A stretch of DNA of 64,000 nucleotides, taken from NCBI GenBank assembly GCA_016235445.1, contig JACRLB010000039.1, positions 1-64,000 on the forward strand. The letters are read 5' to 3'. Positions 25,752-35,167 of this stretch are shown here, in pieces. The translations under genes were made by a program, and so were the position numbers. This stretch comes from Chloroflexota bacterium. GTDB taxonomy: Bacteria; Chloroflexota; Anaerolineae; Anaerolineales; Villigracilaceae. The notes under the pieces were generated by a model. It was not told the origin of the DNA and ran no database searches. It saw only the letters and a program-made list of their open reading frames with translations. Every line of letters begins with the position of its first letter. Position 1 is the stretch's first letter.

Positions 25752-26780
25752 TTACGAAAGCGGCCACGTGGGCAAGACATCCATCTCGAACCCGGAGGTG
25801 TGGCCGAGTGCATGGCGGTAATAGCCCGCCGCGGCGATCATGGCCGCATTATCGGTACATAATGAAATCGGGGGAATGTGGATGGGGAACTCCGTCTGCG
25901 CTTTGAACGCCTGCCGCAGTGGACGATTCGCTGAAACCCCGCCTGCGACCAAAATTTCCTTCGCGCCAAATTCCCGTGCCGCATTCATCGTCTTTTTGAA
26001 CAGCACATCAATGACAGCCTGTTGAAAAGATGCGGCCAAATCAGGAATTGGCAGGGAATTGCTTTTCTTTTTCAGATCACGCACTTCGTAGAGAACAGAG
26101 GTTTTGAGTCCGCTGAAGGAAAAATTCCAGGTTCCTTCGAGCCAGGCTCGGGCGAAGTTGAAGCGGCGCGGGTCGCCTTCCTCGGCTGTCTTTTGAATGG
26201 ACGGTCCGCCAGGGTAGGAAAGCTCAAGGAGGCGGGCAACTTTGTCGAAGGCCTCCCCAGCCGCATCGTCGAGGGTGGAGCCGAGCCGTTGATAGGTCAA
26301 ATGATCGGTCATGAGATTCAGTTCGGTATGTCCGCCTGAAACGAGCAAAGCCATCAGCGGGAATTGCGGTTCAGGCGGAACGAGTTCGCCCGCATCATAA
26401 ACCCATGCCGAATACAGATGTCCCTCCAAATGATTGACACCGATGAGCGGCTTGCCCATACCAAGCGCAATGCCTTTTGCCATGTTCATGCCCACGACGA
26501 GCGAGCCTGCAAGGCCAGGCCCCTGCGTAACGGCAACGGCATCAATGTCGTTGAGCGTGAGGTGCGCCTGTGTAAGCGCCTGCTCAACAACAGGGGTAAT
26601 TGCCAAAACATGCTGACGCGAAGCCACCTCGGGAAACACGCCGCCATAACGGGCGTGGATTTCCATCTGCGAGGCCACAACGGAAGAAAGCAGAGCGCGT
26701 CCATTTTCAATGATGGCGCAGGCGGTTTCATCACAGGAGGTTTCAATGGCAAGGATACGAGCGGGGCTTAAATTAGTCAT
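25752..26780 (-). CDS. tsaD: tRNA N6-adenosine threonylcarbamoyltransferase
   Basis: TsaD transfers the threonylcarbamoyl group to A37 of ANN-decoding tRNAs. The 342-residue length is normal. The N-terminal ILAIETSCDET, the metal motif NHLEGHLYSAW, SGGHTEL and the C-terminal SLCTDNAAMIA are all diagnostic. The ATG directly abuts the stop codon of the upstream 186-residue gene, with GGTGG as the likely ribosome site inside it, so the two are coupled. M24 peptidase, hypothetical and tsaD probably form one operon. Confidence 0.97.
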   Translation of the reverse strand: MTNLSPARILAIETSCDETACAIIENGRALLSSVVASQMEIHARYGGVFPEVASRQHVLAITPVVEQALTQAHLTLNDIDAVAVTQGPGLAGSLVVGMNMAKGIALGMGKPLIGVNHLEGHLYSAWVYDAGELVPPEPQFPLMALLVSGGHTELNLMTDHLTYQRLGSTLDDAAGEAFDKVARLLELSYPGGPSIQKTAEEGDPRRFNFARAWLEGTWNFSFSGLKTSVLYEVRDLKKKSNSLPIPDLAASFQQAVIDVLFKKTMNAAREFGAKEILVAGGVSANRPLRQAFKAQTEFPIHIPPISLCTDNAAMIAAAGYYRHALGHTSGFEMDVLPTWPLS

Positions 26781-27341
26781 TTATCCACCAGAACAACACC
26801 AACATAGATTACCTCTAATTTCATATGGAACAAACCAAGTTCGCACAACAAGAATATTCTTGAATTCTGCAGCTTCCTTTATAGATTTATCTGGAAATTC
26901 ATAATTTTTCAAACATTCTTCATCACATTTCCGAATGGTAATACCTTCAACAGCACGTCCAGCAGACATCTTTTGTTTACTGGTTGCCGAAAAGAAAGAG
27001 TAAGCCAAGGGGTCTGAAGTAACGCTGACATCCCAATCCTGTTGGGAGAAGTACCCTTCATAAAATCCTTGAATATCATTTATTTCAAGAGCAGTACCGG
27101 CTAGTAGATACGCTTCTCCTAAATAGCACGATATGCTGTTTATGTTACCAAAACTATAGGAAGCAATTTCTTTCATCTTATCTGGCATTGGGATAATCTG
27201 AAGTTTAATTTGCACTCGATATTTTGCCAGGTTGGAACTTACTTGTGCGCGTAAAGCAGTTAGAAAAAGAAAAAACGCGCACAAAAAAACTGTTCCCAAA
27301 GTTAGATACACAAACTTAAGAAAATATCTTCTACTTTTCAT
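26781..27341 (-). CDS. Hypothetical protein with N-terminal membrane anchor
   Basis: A 186-residue protein with a basic start, one hydrophobic helix (about 8-31) and a polar remainder that should lie outside the membrane. Four late cysteines (KCDEEC and CWCC near the end) could form disulfides or a metal site. It overlaps the M24 peptidase gene by 11 bp and abuts tsaD. The sequence is AT-rich and lysine-rich compared with its neighbours, suggesting later insertion into the operon. No family recognised. Confidence 0.65.
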   Translation of the reverse strand: MKSRRYFLKFVYLTLGTVFLCAFFLFLTALRAQVSSNLAKYRVQIKLQIIPMPDKMKEIASYSFGNINSISCYLGEAYLLAGTALEINDIQGFYEGYFSQQDWDVSVTSDPLAYSFFSATSKQKMSAGRAVEGITIRKCDEECLKNYEFPDKSIKEAAEFKNILVVRTWFVPYEIRGNLCWCCSGG

Positions 27342-28590
27342 TTCCCTTCCACTTCTTCATCGGCAGAACAAAGTCATACGGATATTCTGCCAGCTTTTCA
27401 ACAGTTCCTTCGGGATTGACCCAAAGGGTATCTTCAATGCGGAAGCCCATGCCTCTTTCAGGATAGTACAAGCCAGGCTCGGAGGTAATGATAACACCAG
27501 GCGCGAGACGTTGATCATCGCCTGTGGTGAATCCGCTGAAAGGCCGTTCGTGGATATTCAGCCCAACTCCATGCCCCAGGCTGTGGACGTATCCTTCCAC
27601 GGGCGCTTTGGTGTGGAGCGGCGTCTGGTGGCCTTTGGATTCAAAATATTCACAGGTCATCTGGTGATAATGTTTGAAAGGCGTATTCAAATCAAAATTA
27701 TCCATGAGCCTTTCATAAATATCCTTGACCTGATCGAACAGTTCCTGCGCTTCGGGAGTGGCATAGCCCAAGCTCCAGGTGCGGGTGAAATCGTAATAGT
27801 AGCCGCCGCCTGCTTCGGCAGGATAAATATCGAAGACGATGGTCTGACCAAGTTTCATCAAATCCGCGGGGTTGCCTGCGGAATGCGGCACACCAGCGTC
27901 ACGCCCGATGGCGAAGATGAAACCAGAGGGCAATTCCGCGCCGTGTTCCGAGACCCATAAACGGATTTTGGAATGAACATCTGCAACGGTTAATGGAGCG
28001 CCATCTTCTTTCAACAGCACTTCATCGTCACGCACATCGCAGGCTGTCAAATAATCTCGGACTTGGCCGACGACGGTTGTGGTCACCTTGCCCATCTTGC
28101 GGATGCGCGATACTTCGTCCACATCCTTGGTTTCCATGGCGCGCATGAAGATCGAGTCTTCGCGTGGCTCGCCCACGAATTCAATTTCTGGCATCAACTT
28201 TTGCAAATGAGATAGTTGTCCGAATATCGCGCTCAAATCATAATTGCCGTAGACGCCCACGCGCCCCTTCGTCACGCCGACTTCTTCAAACATCAACTGG
28301 TTGCGCAACGCGCCTGCCAGCAGAAGGTCTCCATTGGCTTTTTTCAAAAGCGCTTCGTAATCATATTTGCTGTAAGGAATTAATTTCAATCCGCTCTTCG
28401 CCGCTTCATCACGTTCCATGTCGTTATGGAAATACGCTGCTTCCTCGCCGCATTTTTTGATGACGGTGGCGTGGCTGACGTGCCCGCCGCCTGTCAGGTA
28501 ATACATGGGCGGGTTATGTTCGGCATTCCCAAACACAACGATCGCATCCAGGTTGCGGGATTTCATGATGGCATCAATGTCTGATTTCAT
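27331..28590 (-). CDS. M24 family Xaa-Pro aminopeptidase-like protein
   Basis: A 419-residue cytoplasmic protein with an N-terminal creatinase/prolidase-type domain and a C-terminal pita-bread metallopeptidase domain. The five expected metal ligands are visible: Asp in FDIYPAE, Asp in YYDFTRTW, His in SLGHGVGL, Glu in ITSEPGLY and Glu in FRIEDT. It probably cleaves the bond before proline in short peptides. It heads the apparent operon with the anchored hypothetical and tsaD. Confidence 0.9.
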   Translation of the reverse strand: MKSDIDAIMKSRNLDAIVVFGNAEHNPPMYYLTGGGHVSHATVIKKCGEEAAYFHNDMERDEAAKSGLKLIPYSKYDYEALLKKANGDLLLAGALRNQLMFEEVGVTKGRVGVYGNYDLSAIFGQLSHLQKLMPEIEFVGEPREDSIFMRAMETKDVDEVSRIRKMGKVTTTVVGQVRDYLTACDVRDDEVLLKEDGAPLTVADVHSKIRLWVSEHGAELPSGFIFAIGRDAGVPHSAGNPADLMKLGQTIVFDIYPAEAGGGYYYDFTRTWSLGYATPEAQELFDQVKDIYERLMDNFDLNTPFKHYHQMTCEYFESKGHQTPLHTKAPVEGYVHSLGHGVGLNIHERPFSGFTTGDDQRLAPGVIITSEPGLYYPERGMGFRIEDTLWVNPEGTVEKLAEYPYDFVLPMKKWKGNEK

Positions 28591-28670
28591 TTTGTTTTCC
28601 TTTTTTAACGCGAAAAACGCAAAAAGAGCGAATGTACGCGAATTTTTTTTGTATTTCCATGAACGTCATA

Positions 28671-29081
28671 TTAAAAGCTTGACTGATTTGATGTTATCTT
28701 TTTTTGCCTTGTATTTACAATGCGAGCGAACTGCAAACGACCCGCGCCAAAATTAATCACTATTGCAAGTTGCAGCCCTGTTGCTTTTAAGTACGCCAAC
28801 GCTTGTTGTTTATGAACAGCGGCGATTTCCGAAACAGCCTTCAACTCCAGTACCACACGCTCGTTGACAACCAAATCAAGTTTATGAAAGCCCATATTCT
28901 CTCCTTGAAAATACACGTCCACCCGTTTCTGTTGCTCAGGAACATGTCCATACTTTTTCAAAACAAAGATCATGGCTTCTTCATAAATATCCTCGGCAAA
29001 ACCAGGGCCAAGCTCATTGAACACCTCGTACGCCGCTTTAACAATTGAATACGACAAATCCTTTTCAACAATATCGCCCAT
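28671..29081 (-). CDS. GxxExxY family protein
   Basis: A 136-residue protein with the name-giving motif GFAEDIY (about 27-33) after AAYEVFNELGPG, and a PD-(D/E)xK-like core KLDLVVNERVVLELKAV (about 67-83). The family is widespread, often in repeat-rich or mobile surroundings, and its activity is not established. The flanks carry AACGCGAA/TTCGCGTT-type AT-rich repeats on both sides (about 28605-28640 and 29095-29125), and the tail (ARIVNTRQKK) is loosely conserved. It looks like an acquired single-gene unit. Confidence 0.8.
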   Translation of the reverse strand: MGDIVEKDLSYSIVKAAYEVFNELGPGFAEDIYEEAMIFVLKKYGHVPEQQKRVDVYFQGENMGFHKLDLVVNERVVLELKAVSEIAAVHKQQALAYLKATGLQLAIVINFGAGRLQFARIVNTRQKKITSNQSSF

Positions 29082-29129
29082 AATAATTAAACCTTTCGCG
29101 TTCTTTTCGCCTCTTTCGCGTAATTCGCA

Positions 29130-30512
29130 TTAAGACTTTAAGATGTTTTTTAGCCCAACCAACAATGCGCCTTCCTGTTCGGGGAAGACGGTGCGCGGGT
29201 CGAGTAACACTTTATCGTTTTCGGTGCGGGCGATGATGGGCGGGTTGTTCTTTCGCAAAGCGCGCAAAAATTTTTCAGCAGATTTCACTTGCAGTGATAA
29301 TAAAAAGGTCGGCATGGATTCGCCTGGAAGGGAGCCGCCCCCCACTGTGGATTCACCTTCCACTACCGTCACTTCGACTTTGCTCAGTGCAGGCCCTTGA
29401 CCCAACTCCGCCGCCCACGCCTCAGCCCGACCTTTGACCTGCTTCAACGTCAGGGACATCATCTTCACGATGGGCACTTCACGCTCCGCTTCGTCTTTGA
29501 GGTAATGCAACAGCGTGGCAGACAGACCCGCCAGACAAGCCTTGTCTGCGCGGACGGCTCTCGCCAGGGGGTGCTTTTTGATCTTTGCGATCAACTCCGC
29601 TTTGCCGATGATGATGCCAGCCTGCGGACCGCCGAGCAATTTATCGCCAGAGAAGCAGACGACATCTACACCCGCCTGCATAGACTCTTGGACTGTGGGT
29701 TCATGGGCAATGCCATATTTCGCGGTGTCATACAATGCGCCAGAGCCGAGGTCATCAACTACGGGAACGCCAGCAGTGTGCGCGGCTTCCACAATATCTT
29801 TGAGTTCAGGTTCTTCAGTGAAACCGACTAATTTGAAATTGGAACGATGCACGTGCATGATGAGCGCGGTTGGTTCTTCGGCGGCGGATTGGTAATCGGA
29901 TAAGCGGACTTTGTTGGTGGCGCCTACTTCGACAAGTTTTGCGCCCGATTGCTTCATTACATCGGGCACGCGGAAGCCGCCGCCGATTTCGACAAGCTGG
30001 GAGCGGGAGATGATGACTCGTTTTCGATTCGCCAAGGCAGACAGGATGAGCAAAACCGCCGAAGCATTGTTGTTGACGATGACCGCCGCTTCTGCGCCTG
30101 TCAATTTTTGCAAAAGAGATTCGGCGTGGATCAGGCGTGAGCCACGTTTGCCTGATTCAAGATCGAATTCAAGGGTGGAGTAGCCGCGTGAGACAATGTC
30201 CATGGCGCGGATTGCCCCATCACTTAATGGGGCGCGTCCGAGGTTGGTGTGGAGGATGACGCCCGAGGCGTTGATGATGGGGAGGAGGGTGGGCTTCGTC
30301 CACGCGGTTAATTGGGATTCTGTTTGGGCGAGGATGGATTCTGTTCGAGGCAGATCAGTTATCAGTTTGGATTGGAAGCGGGTTCTTATATCATCCAAAA
30401 CAAAGCGGATGGAGTCCAGGGTCAACGGTCGGCCAAATCGCGCAATGAGATATGCGGCGGCTTCGGTCTGGAGCATTTGTTCGACGGAGGGGAGGTTACG
30501 AAGAGTCGTCAT
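29130..30512 (-). CDS. selA: L-seryl-tRNA(Sec) selenium transferase
   Basis: SelA converts seryl-tRNA(Sec) to selenocysteinyl-tRNA(Sec) with selenophosphate. The 460-residue PLP enzyme shows NASGVILHTNLGRAPL (81-96), VNNNASAVLL (147-156) and the PLP Lys291 in SGDKLLGGPQAG. The ATG at 30512 is preferred over a GTG 33 bp upstream; neither has a clear ribosome site. The start overlaps the end of the upstream membrane-protein gene by 17 bp, so translation may be coupled. selB, selC and selD are not in this window. Confidence 0.95.
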   Translation of the reverse strand: MTTLRNLPSVEQMLQTEAAAYLIARFGRPLTLDSIRFVLDDIRTRFQSKLITDLPRTESILAQTESQLTAWTKPTLLPIINASGVILHTNLGRAPLSDGAIRAMDIVSRGYSTLEFDLESGKRGSRLIHAESLLQKLTGAEAAVIVNNNASAVLLILSALANRKRVIISRSQLVEIGGGFRVPDVMKQSGAKLVEVGATNKVRLSDYQSAAEEPTALIMHVHRSNFKLVGFTEEPELKDIVEAAHTAGVPVVDDLGSGALYDTAKYGIAHEPTVQESMQAGVDVVCFSGDKLLGGPQAGIIIGKAELIAKIKKHPLARAVRADKACLAGLSATLLHYLKDEAEREVPIVKMMSLTLKQVKGRAEAWAAELGQGPALSKVEVTVVEGESTVGGGSLPGESMPTFLLSLQVKSAEKFLRALRKNNPPIIARTENDKVLLDPRTVFPEQEGALLVGLKNILKS

Positions 30513-30909
30513 CGGTTTGGGGAATTCGGCGGTTGGCTTTTTCACGAATGCGGATGAAATACTCGGCGGCGATCAACCCGCCTGCGAGGCCGAGGATTAC
30601 ATACAGAGTGACGAGACGCTCGAGTTGGAGCCAGGCGAGGGTTGCGCCATACACGCCAGCCCAAATAGATTGGCGGATGATGACGTTGGGTTCGGCGGGG
30701 GATTCATCTGGGAAGCGTTTGTGGAAATAAAAAACGATGGGCAGTGCGATGCCCGTCAGCGCCATGATGATGAAGACGAAGAATGCCCAGCGTGACCACA
30801 CGAATGGAAGTGAAAAATAAAGAGTGGCGGCCAGCCCGCCCCAGCCAAGTAAGATGAGGGTGATCGCGGATGGGAGATAGGTTTTGAAGGGGATTTGCTG
30901 GGAGTCCAT
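30496..30909 (-). CDS. Membrane protein upstream of selA, unknown
   Basis: A 137-residue protein with about four hydrophobic segments (near 11-31, 38-62, 82-96 and 99-118) and a charged C-terminus (EKANRRIPQTDDDSS). It overlaps selA by 17 bp. There is no recognisable family; the overlap is the only hint of a link to selenium metabolism and may be accidental. Confidence 0.7.
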   Translation of the reverse strand: MDSQQIPFKTYLPSAITLILLGWGGLAATLYFSLPFVWSRWAFFVFIIMALTGIALPIVFYFHKRFPDESPAEPNVIIRQSIWAGVYGATLAWLQLERLVTLYVILGLAGGLIAAEYFIRIREKANRRIPQTDDDSS

Positions 30910-30987
30910 TGAGTGAATTATACCCGCTGTGGCAGCGGGCTTGATGCAGTTAAAGTGAAGGGCTTACGTAGTTCAAAATATCTTTTG

Positions 30988-31051
30988 CCGCGAATTTCAC
31001 GAATTCGCGCGAATGATTTAAAAAATTAGCGAAAATTCGTGAAATTCGCGG
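30988..31051. repeat. AATTCGTGAAATTCGCG inverted repeat
   Basis: CCGCGAATTTCACGAATT (30988-31005) is the exact complement of AATTCGTGAAATTCGCGG (31034-31051), an 18-bp arm pair around AT-rich sequence. TCTTTTTTTT follows on the plus strand. Degenerate relatives occur near 42150-42230 and 59975-60040. Confidence 0.8.
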
Positions 31052-31082
31052 TCTTTTTTTTGGTTTTACGCAAGCACAATTT

Positions 31083-32132
31083 TTATGGAATGGGATGCCA
31101 GAGCATGGAGAGCAGGATGGCGAGCAGGATGAGGACTGCGCCGAGAGTTACAAAGATGACGCTGATCTCTGTCGTTTCGGTGACGGTCATGAGTTGGACG
31201 GGAAGGTTCTTAAACACTTCCTGTAACTCGCCTGTGCTGGATGCGGCGAAGTACGCGCCGCCTGTCATGGCGGCCACCTGTTTCAAAGTTTCTTCATCGA
31301 TGCCTCTGCGGAAGCCGCCGCCACCGCCCCCACCCCCGCCGCCAAAGAAGAATTGACCGGCGTCTGGACTGCCTTGAAAGCCGCCGCAATTCATGGGCGA
31401 GTCGTTCTGGTCGGTGCCGAAGCCGATGGTGTAGACGCGGATGCCGCGCGTTTTTGCGAACTCTGCGGCGAAGACTGGCTCTGGCCCCGTGGTGTTGACG
31501 CCGTCTGTGAGCAGAACAACGATGTAGGGCGCGTACACTCCCTCGGGCAGGGGTTCAGGCTCCACGCCAGAAAAGGGACTTGGCAGGCTGTCGTCAATTT
31601 CAGAAAGCGCTTCAAGCGAGGTGAGCAAGCCTGAGCCGATGGCGGTCCTACGGGCAGTGGTGATATTTTGAACGGCGTTCTCCAATAAATTTCTGTCTGT
31701 GGTGGGTTCCTGAATGACAACGGCGTACCCTGCAAAGGCGACAACGCCGATCTGTACGTTGGTTTCTTGCGCTTCGATAAAATCCAGCGCGGCGGATTTG
31801 GCGGCTTCGAGGCGGTTGGGTTGAATATCTGTGGAGCACATGCTTCTGGAAACATCAATGGCAAGGATGATGGTGGCGTTCGCGGCAGGCAGGGTGACGG
31901 TTGTGACGGGACGTCCCATGGCGAGCACGAGGCTGGACATTGCCAGCAGGAACAGCACAAAAGGAAGATGACGTCGTATTTGTGATTGCTTCCCGATGGC
32001 ATCGCGCACGAGGGACAGACTCGAAAAGCGCACCGCGTATGGCCGCCTGCGGCGCAGGATGAAAATGTACGCTATGAGCAGTGCGGGGATTACGAACAAC
32101 AGATAAAGGAATCCAGGCCAGAGCAATTCCAT
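31083..32132 (-). CDS. VWA-domain membrane protein (BatA-like), second copy
   Basis: A 349-residue protein: N-terminal BatA-type region with two helices (about 7-26 and 55-72), a von Willebrand A domain with the MIDAS motif D93-x-S95-x-S97 (DVSRSM) and LLTDG, and a C-terminal membrane helix. A run of 11 glycines lies in an exposed loop after FFF. The start at 32132 follows a perfect GGAGGT at 4-nt spacing. It is the last gene of the MoxR/DUF58/VWA/VWA operon and probably assembles metal-dependent protein contacts in the envelope. Confidence 0.88.
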   Translation of the reverse strand: MELLWPGFLYLLFVIPALLIAYIFILRRRRPYAVRFSSLSLVRDAIGKQSQIRRHLPFVLFLLAMSSLVLAMGRPVTTVTLPAANATIILAIDVSRSMCSTDIQPNRLEAAKSAALDFIEAQETNVQIGVVAFAGYAVVIQEPTTDRNLLENAVQNITTARRTAIGSGLLTSLEALSEIDDSLPSPFSGVEPEPLPEGVYAPYIVVLLTDGVNTTGPEPVFAAEFAKTRGIRVYTIGFGTDQNDSPMNCGGFQGSPDAGQFFFGGGGGGGGGGFRRGIDEETLKQVAAMTGGAYFAASSTGELQEVFKNLPVQLMTVTETTEISVIFVTLGAVLILLAILLSMLWHPIP

Positions 32133-32171
32133 CTCAACCTCCAACGCCAGTAACAATATAGGACTCGTGCT

Positions 32172-32216
32172 CCCTCACCCTAACCCTCTCCCTTCGGGAG
32201 AGGGTTAGGGTGAGGG
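32172..32216. repeat. Hairpin form of the CCCTCACCC repeat
   Basis: A 21-bp perfect stem (32172-32192 with 32196-32216) with a TTC loop lies in the gap between the two VWA genes. It shares its sequence with the CCCTCACCCTAACCC repeats at 25640, 35168 and 46857. It could attenuate expression of the distal VWA gene. Confidence 0.75.
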
Positions 32217-32242
32217 TGCGCGTTCTGCGAAAGTCATAAAAA

Positions 32243-33262
32243 TCACGGCACATGACTAAACCACATCAGGGAGATCATCCCTGCGGCCAATAAAATGAGA
32301 ATGCTTGCGCCAGCAAAAATGGCGGTGACTTCCGTTTTCTCTTCGACGACTACCAATTGCGGATCGATATTTTCGTAGATCGCTTGCAGGTCTTCTTCAG
32401 TTTGGGCATTGTAATAATTGCCATCGGTGATCTCGGCGATTTGTTGAAGGGTGGCTTCATCCAGTTGAGTGAAGACAGTGAAGCCGTTGACCTCGAGCAC
32501 CGTCCCTGCACTGCTGCCAACGCCAATTGTATGAATGCGGACTCCACGATCCGCGGCGAATTGAGCGGCTTGGATTGGGTCGGGATTCATGTTATTTTCG
32601 CCGTCGGTGATAAGGACGATCACAGCGGAGTCGTCTGCGTCAGAAACAGGAGCAGGTGCAGGCGCGGATGAAGAGGCGTCTGGCAGTGGGACATCCATGC
32701 CGAGGATGGGAGGTTGTCCCGTCGCGTTGGCAATCGTATTCAATGAAATGATGATTCCATTTGCAAGCGATGTGCCGCGTTCGGGGCGCAGGCGGTCAAT
32801 GGATGAGAGAATGGCTTCCTGATCGTTCGTGGGAAGCTGCATCGAAAAACCGTTATCGCTAAATGAAACAATGCCGACCTTGACCGTGCCCGGCTGGCGC
32901 TTCACAAACTCGCGCCCCACTTCTTTTGCGGCTTCCATGCGCGTGGGTTCAAAATCATTTGCAGACATACTGCCCGAAACATCAAAAGCAAGGATGACGA
33001 TGCCTTCGACTTTTGGCAGGCTGACGGGCATTTGCGGACGAGCGAGCGCGAAAAATAAAATGGTAAGCCCGAGCAAAAAAAGAATCGCGGGCAGGTGACG
33101 GCGCGAACCGAGCGCGCGTCCGTTGGCGGCTTGCTGTACCAAACCCAAACTGCCGTAGCGCACGGCAAATTGTTTGCGGCGATTCTGCATCCGAAGATAC
33201 AACAACACCAGCAGTGGGATCGCGAACAAAGATAAAAACGAGATAGGCCAGAGAAAAGACAT
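32243..33262 (-). CDS. VWA-domain membrane protein (BatA-like), first copy
   Basis: A 339-residue paralogue of the next gene: helices at about 8-24 and 57-75, a VWA domain with MIDAS D94-x-S96-x-S98 (DVSGSM) and LITDGENN, and a C-terminal helix (about 315-335). Loop insertions rich in Ser, Ala and Pro lie near 200-215. It sits 2 bp from the DUF58 gene, so they are co-translated. In MoxR systems such VWA proteins act with the AAA ATPase, as a metal-dependent substrate adaptor. Confidence 0.9.
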   Translation of the reverse strand: MSFLWPISFLSLFAIPLLVLLYLRMQNRRKQFAVRYGSLGLVQQAANGRALGSRRHLPAILFLLGLTILFFALARPQMPVSLPKVEGIVILAFDVSGSMSANDFEPTRMEAAKEVGREFVKRQPGTVKVGIVSFSDNGFSMQLPTNDQEAILSSIDRLRPERGTSLANGIIISLNTIANATGQPPILGMDVPLPDASSSAPAPAPVSDADDSAVIVLITDGENNMNPDPIQAAQFAADRGVRIHTIGVGSSAGTVLEVNGFTVFTQLDEATLQQIAEITDGNYYNAQTEEDLQAIYENIDPQLVVVEEKTEVTAIFAGASILILLAAGMISLMWFSHVP

Positions 33263-33264
33263 GA

Positions 33265-34164
33265 CTACCTTTTGTGTTGACGCCGCAGGATCACAAAGCG
33301 CGCGATGGCGCGCATCAAGTCCTCTTCGGTGGAAAGCGGCAGAACATCGACCCCTGCGCGTTTGAAAGAATCATTCAACGCAAGTTCGCGTTGGCTTGCG
33401 GCTTCCTGAAAACGTTTGCGGAATTTTTTATCGTGCGTGTCCACATACAACTGCTCACCCGTCTCGGCGTCTTCCATCACGATCGGGCCGATGTCGGGCA
33501 AGTCCATTTCGCGCGGGTCCCATAAACGGATGGCGATGACTTCGTGGCGCTGGTTCAACAAATTCAACGTGCGTTCCCAGCCAGGCGCGCTGATGAAATC
33601 GGAGACGATAAAAACAAGCGAACGTTTTTTGATGGCGTGCAAACCGCCTTTGAGCAACACACCGAGATCGGTCATGGATGAATGATTGAGACGCGGCTGA
33701 TTTAACAAATCGTTGATGATTCGCAGAACTTGCAAACGTCCGCTTCTTGCTGGAACCGTGTGCTGGATTGCGCTCCCATACATCATCGCCCCGACGCGAT
33801 TCCCGTGGCGGGTTAATAGCCTTGCAAGCGTCGCCACAAAATCAATGAGCACATTGCGCTTCTGGTTTTGGAGTGTGCCAAAATCCACCGAGGGACTTAA
33901 GTCCAGCAGAAACCACGCAATGACTTCGCGGTCTTCCATGTACTGGCGGACATACGGCGTGTTCATGCGCGCGCTGACGTTCCAGTCAATGTAGCGGATG
34001 TCATCCTCCGCCTGATATTCGCGCAGGTCGGCAAAGTCCATGCCGAAGCCGCGGAAGAGACTGCGGTAATCGCCTTGCAGAAGACCATCCAGCCTGCGGA
34101 TGACCTGCCAATCAAGCCGATGCAGAATCCGCTCAGGCGTTGGCGTGGATGTTGAAGTGTTCAT
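33265..34164 (-). CDS. DUF58 domain protein of a MoxR operon
   Basis: A 299-residue soluble protein with the DUF58 signature DFADLREYQAEDDIRYIDWN followed by VRQYMEDRE and LLDLSPSVDFG (split here; about 45-103). The latter part has a degenerate VWA-like fold. DUF58 proteins accompany MoxR ATPases and VWA proteins in a chaperone-like system. It overlaps the moxR-like gene by 32 bp and is 2 bp from the first VWA gene. Confidence 0.92.
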   Translation of the reverse strand: MNTSTSTPTPERILHRLDWQVIRRLDGLLQGDYRSLFRGFGMDFADLREYQAEDDIRYIDWNVSARMNTPYVRQYMEDREVIAWFLLDLSPSVDFGTLQNQKRNVLIDFVATLARLLTRHGNRVGAMMYGSAIQHTVPARSGRLQVLRIINDLLNQPRLNHSSMTDLGVLLKGGLHAIKKRSLVFIVSDFISAPGWERTLNLLNQRHEVIAIRLWDPREMDLPDIGPIVMEDAETGEQLYVDTHDKKFRKRFQEAASQRELALNDSFKRAGVDVLPLSTEEDLMRAIARFVILRRQHKR

Positions 34165-35143
34165 GCAATGGCACCACAGGGAGCGGGATGCGGTCGAAGA
34201 TCTTCTTCAAAATGTCGTCACTGCTGATGTTATCCGAGAGGGCTTCATACGAAAGCACAAGCCTGTGACGGATGACATCCAGCGCCATGTCGAGCACATC
34301 CTGCGGGAGGACGTAACTGCGTCCGCGCACGAAGGCGAGGGCTTTGGCGGTGAGAATCAAATTGATGGATGCGCGCGGACTTGCTCCAAACATGATGTAA
34401 CGCTGAAGGTCAGCCAGGCCGACATCTTTTGGATTGCGCGTGGCTCCCACCATCTTGACCGAGTATTCAATGAGAGACGGGTCAACATACACTTGATCTG
34501 TCAACTTTTGCAGTTCGATCAACTGGTCGGTGGTCAACACTTTTTGAACATCCGTCCACGCGCCTGTCATTCGTTCCACGATGACAAACTCCTCATTCGG
34601 GCTGGGATAGCCAACCAACACCTTGAGCATGAAACGATCCACCTGTGCTTCGGGGAGTGCGTACGTGCCTTCGGTTTCGATGGGGTTTTGAGTCGCCAAC
34701 ACTAAAAACGGATTTGGAACTTTGTGACTCTCGCGGCCAATCGTCACCTGTTTTTCCTGCATCACTTCGAGCAGGGCGCTTTGCACTTTGGCGGGCGCAC
34801 GGTTGATTTCATCCGCAAGCAATAAATTGGTGAAGACAGGCCCAAGCGATGTGTTGAACTCTCCCGTCTTTTGGTTGTAAATACGCGTACCAATCAAATC
34901 CGCAGGGACGAGGTCAGGCGTGAATTGGATGCGTTTGAATTCACCGCCAATTGAATCGGCGAGGGTCTTGATCGCCATCGTCTTCGCCAAACCTGGCACA
35001 CCTTCCACGAGAATGTGTCCACGGGCGAGCAGGGCTACGATCAAGCGTTCGAGCAGGTGATCCTGCCCGACGATGATTTTTTTTACTTCGTACAACACAC
35101 GTTCCATCGGGAGTTTGTTTTCACGGTTTGAGGTTTGGTCCAT
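34133..35143 (-). CDS. MoxR-type AAA+ ATPase
   Basis: A 336-residue AAA+ protein. Walker A is GVPGLAKT (48-55), Walker B is LLLADEINR, and the MoxR blocks QFTPDLVPADLIGT and EMQEKQVTIG-like EVMQEKQVTIG are present with sensor ATQNPIE. It probably remodels or activates target proteins together with the VWA proteins encoded downstream. It is the first gene of the operon; a palindromic repeat block (35168-35264) lies just upstream in the promoter region. Confidence 0.94.
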   Translation of the reverse strand: MDQTSNRENKLPMERVLYEVKKIIVGQDHLLERLIVALLARGHILVEGVPGLAKTMAIKTLADSIGGEFKRIQFTPDLVPADLIGTRIYNQKTGEFNTSLGPVFTNLLLADEINRAPAKVQSALLEVMQEKQVTIGRESHKVPNPFLVLATQNPIETEGTYALPEAQVDRFMLKVLVGYPSPNEEFVIVERMTGAWTDVQKVLTTDQLIELQKLTDQVYVDPSLIEYSVKMVGATRNPKDVGLADLQRYIMFGASPRASINLILTAKALAFVRGRSYVLPQDVLDMALDVIRHRLVLSYEALSDNISSDDILKKIFDRIPLPVVPLHEHFNIHANA

Positions 35144-35167
35144 GCTTGTTCTCCTTTAAAAAGTTAC

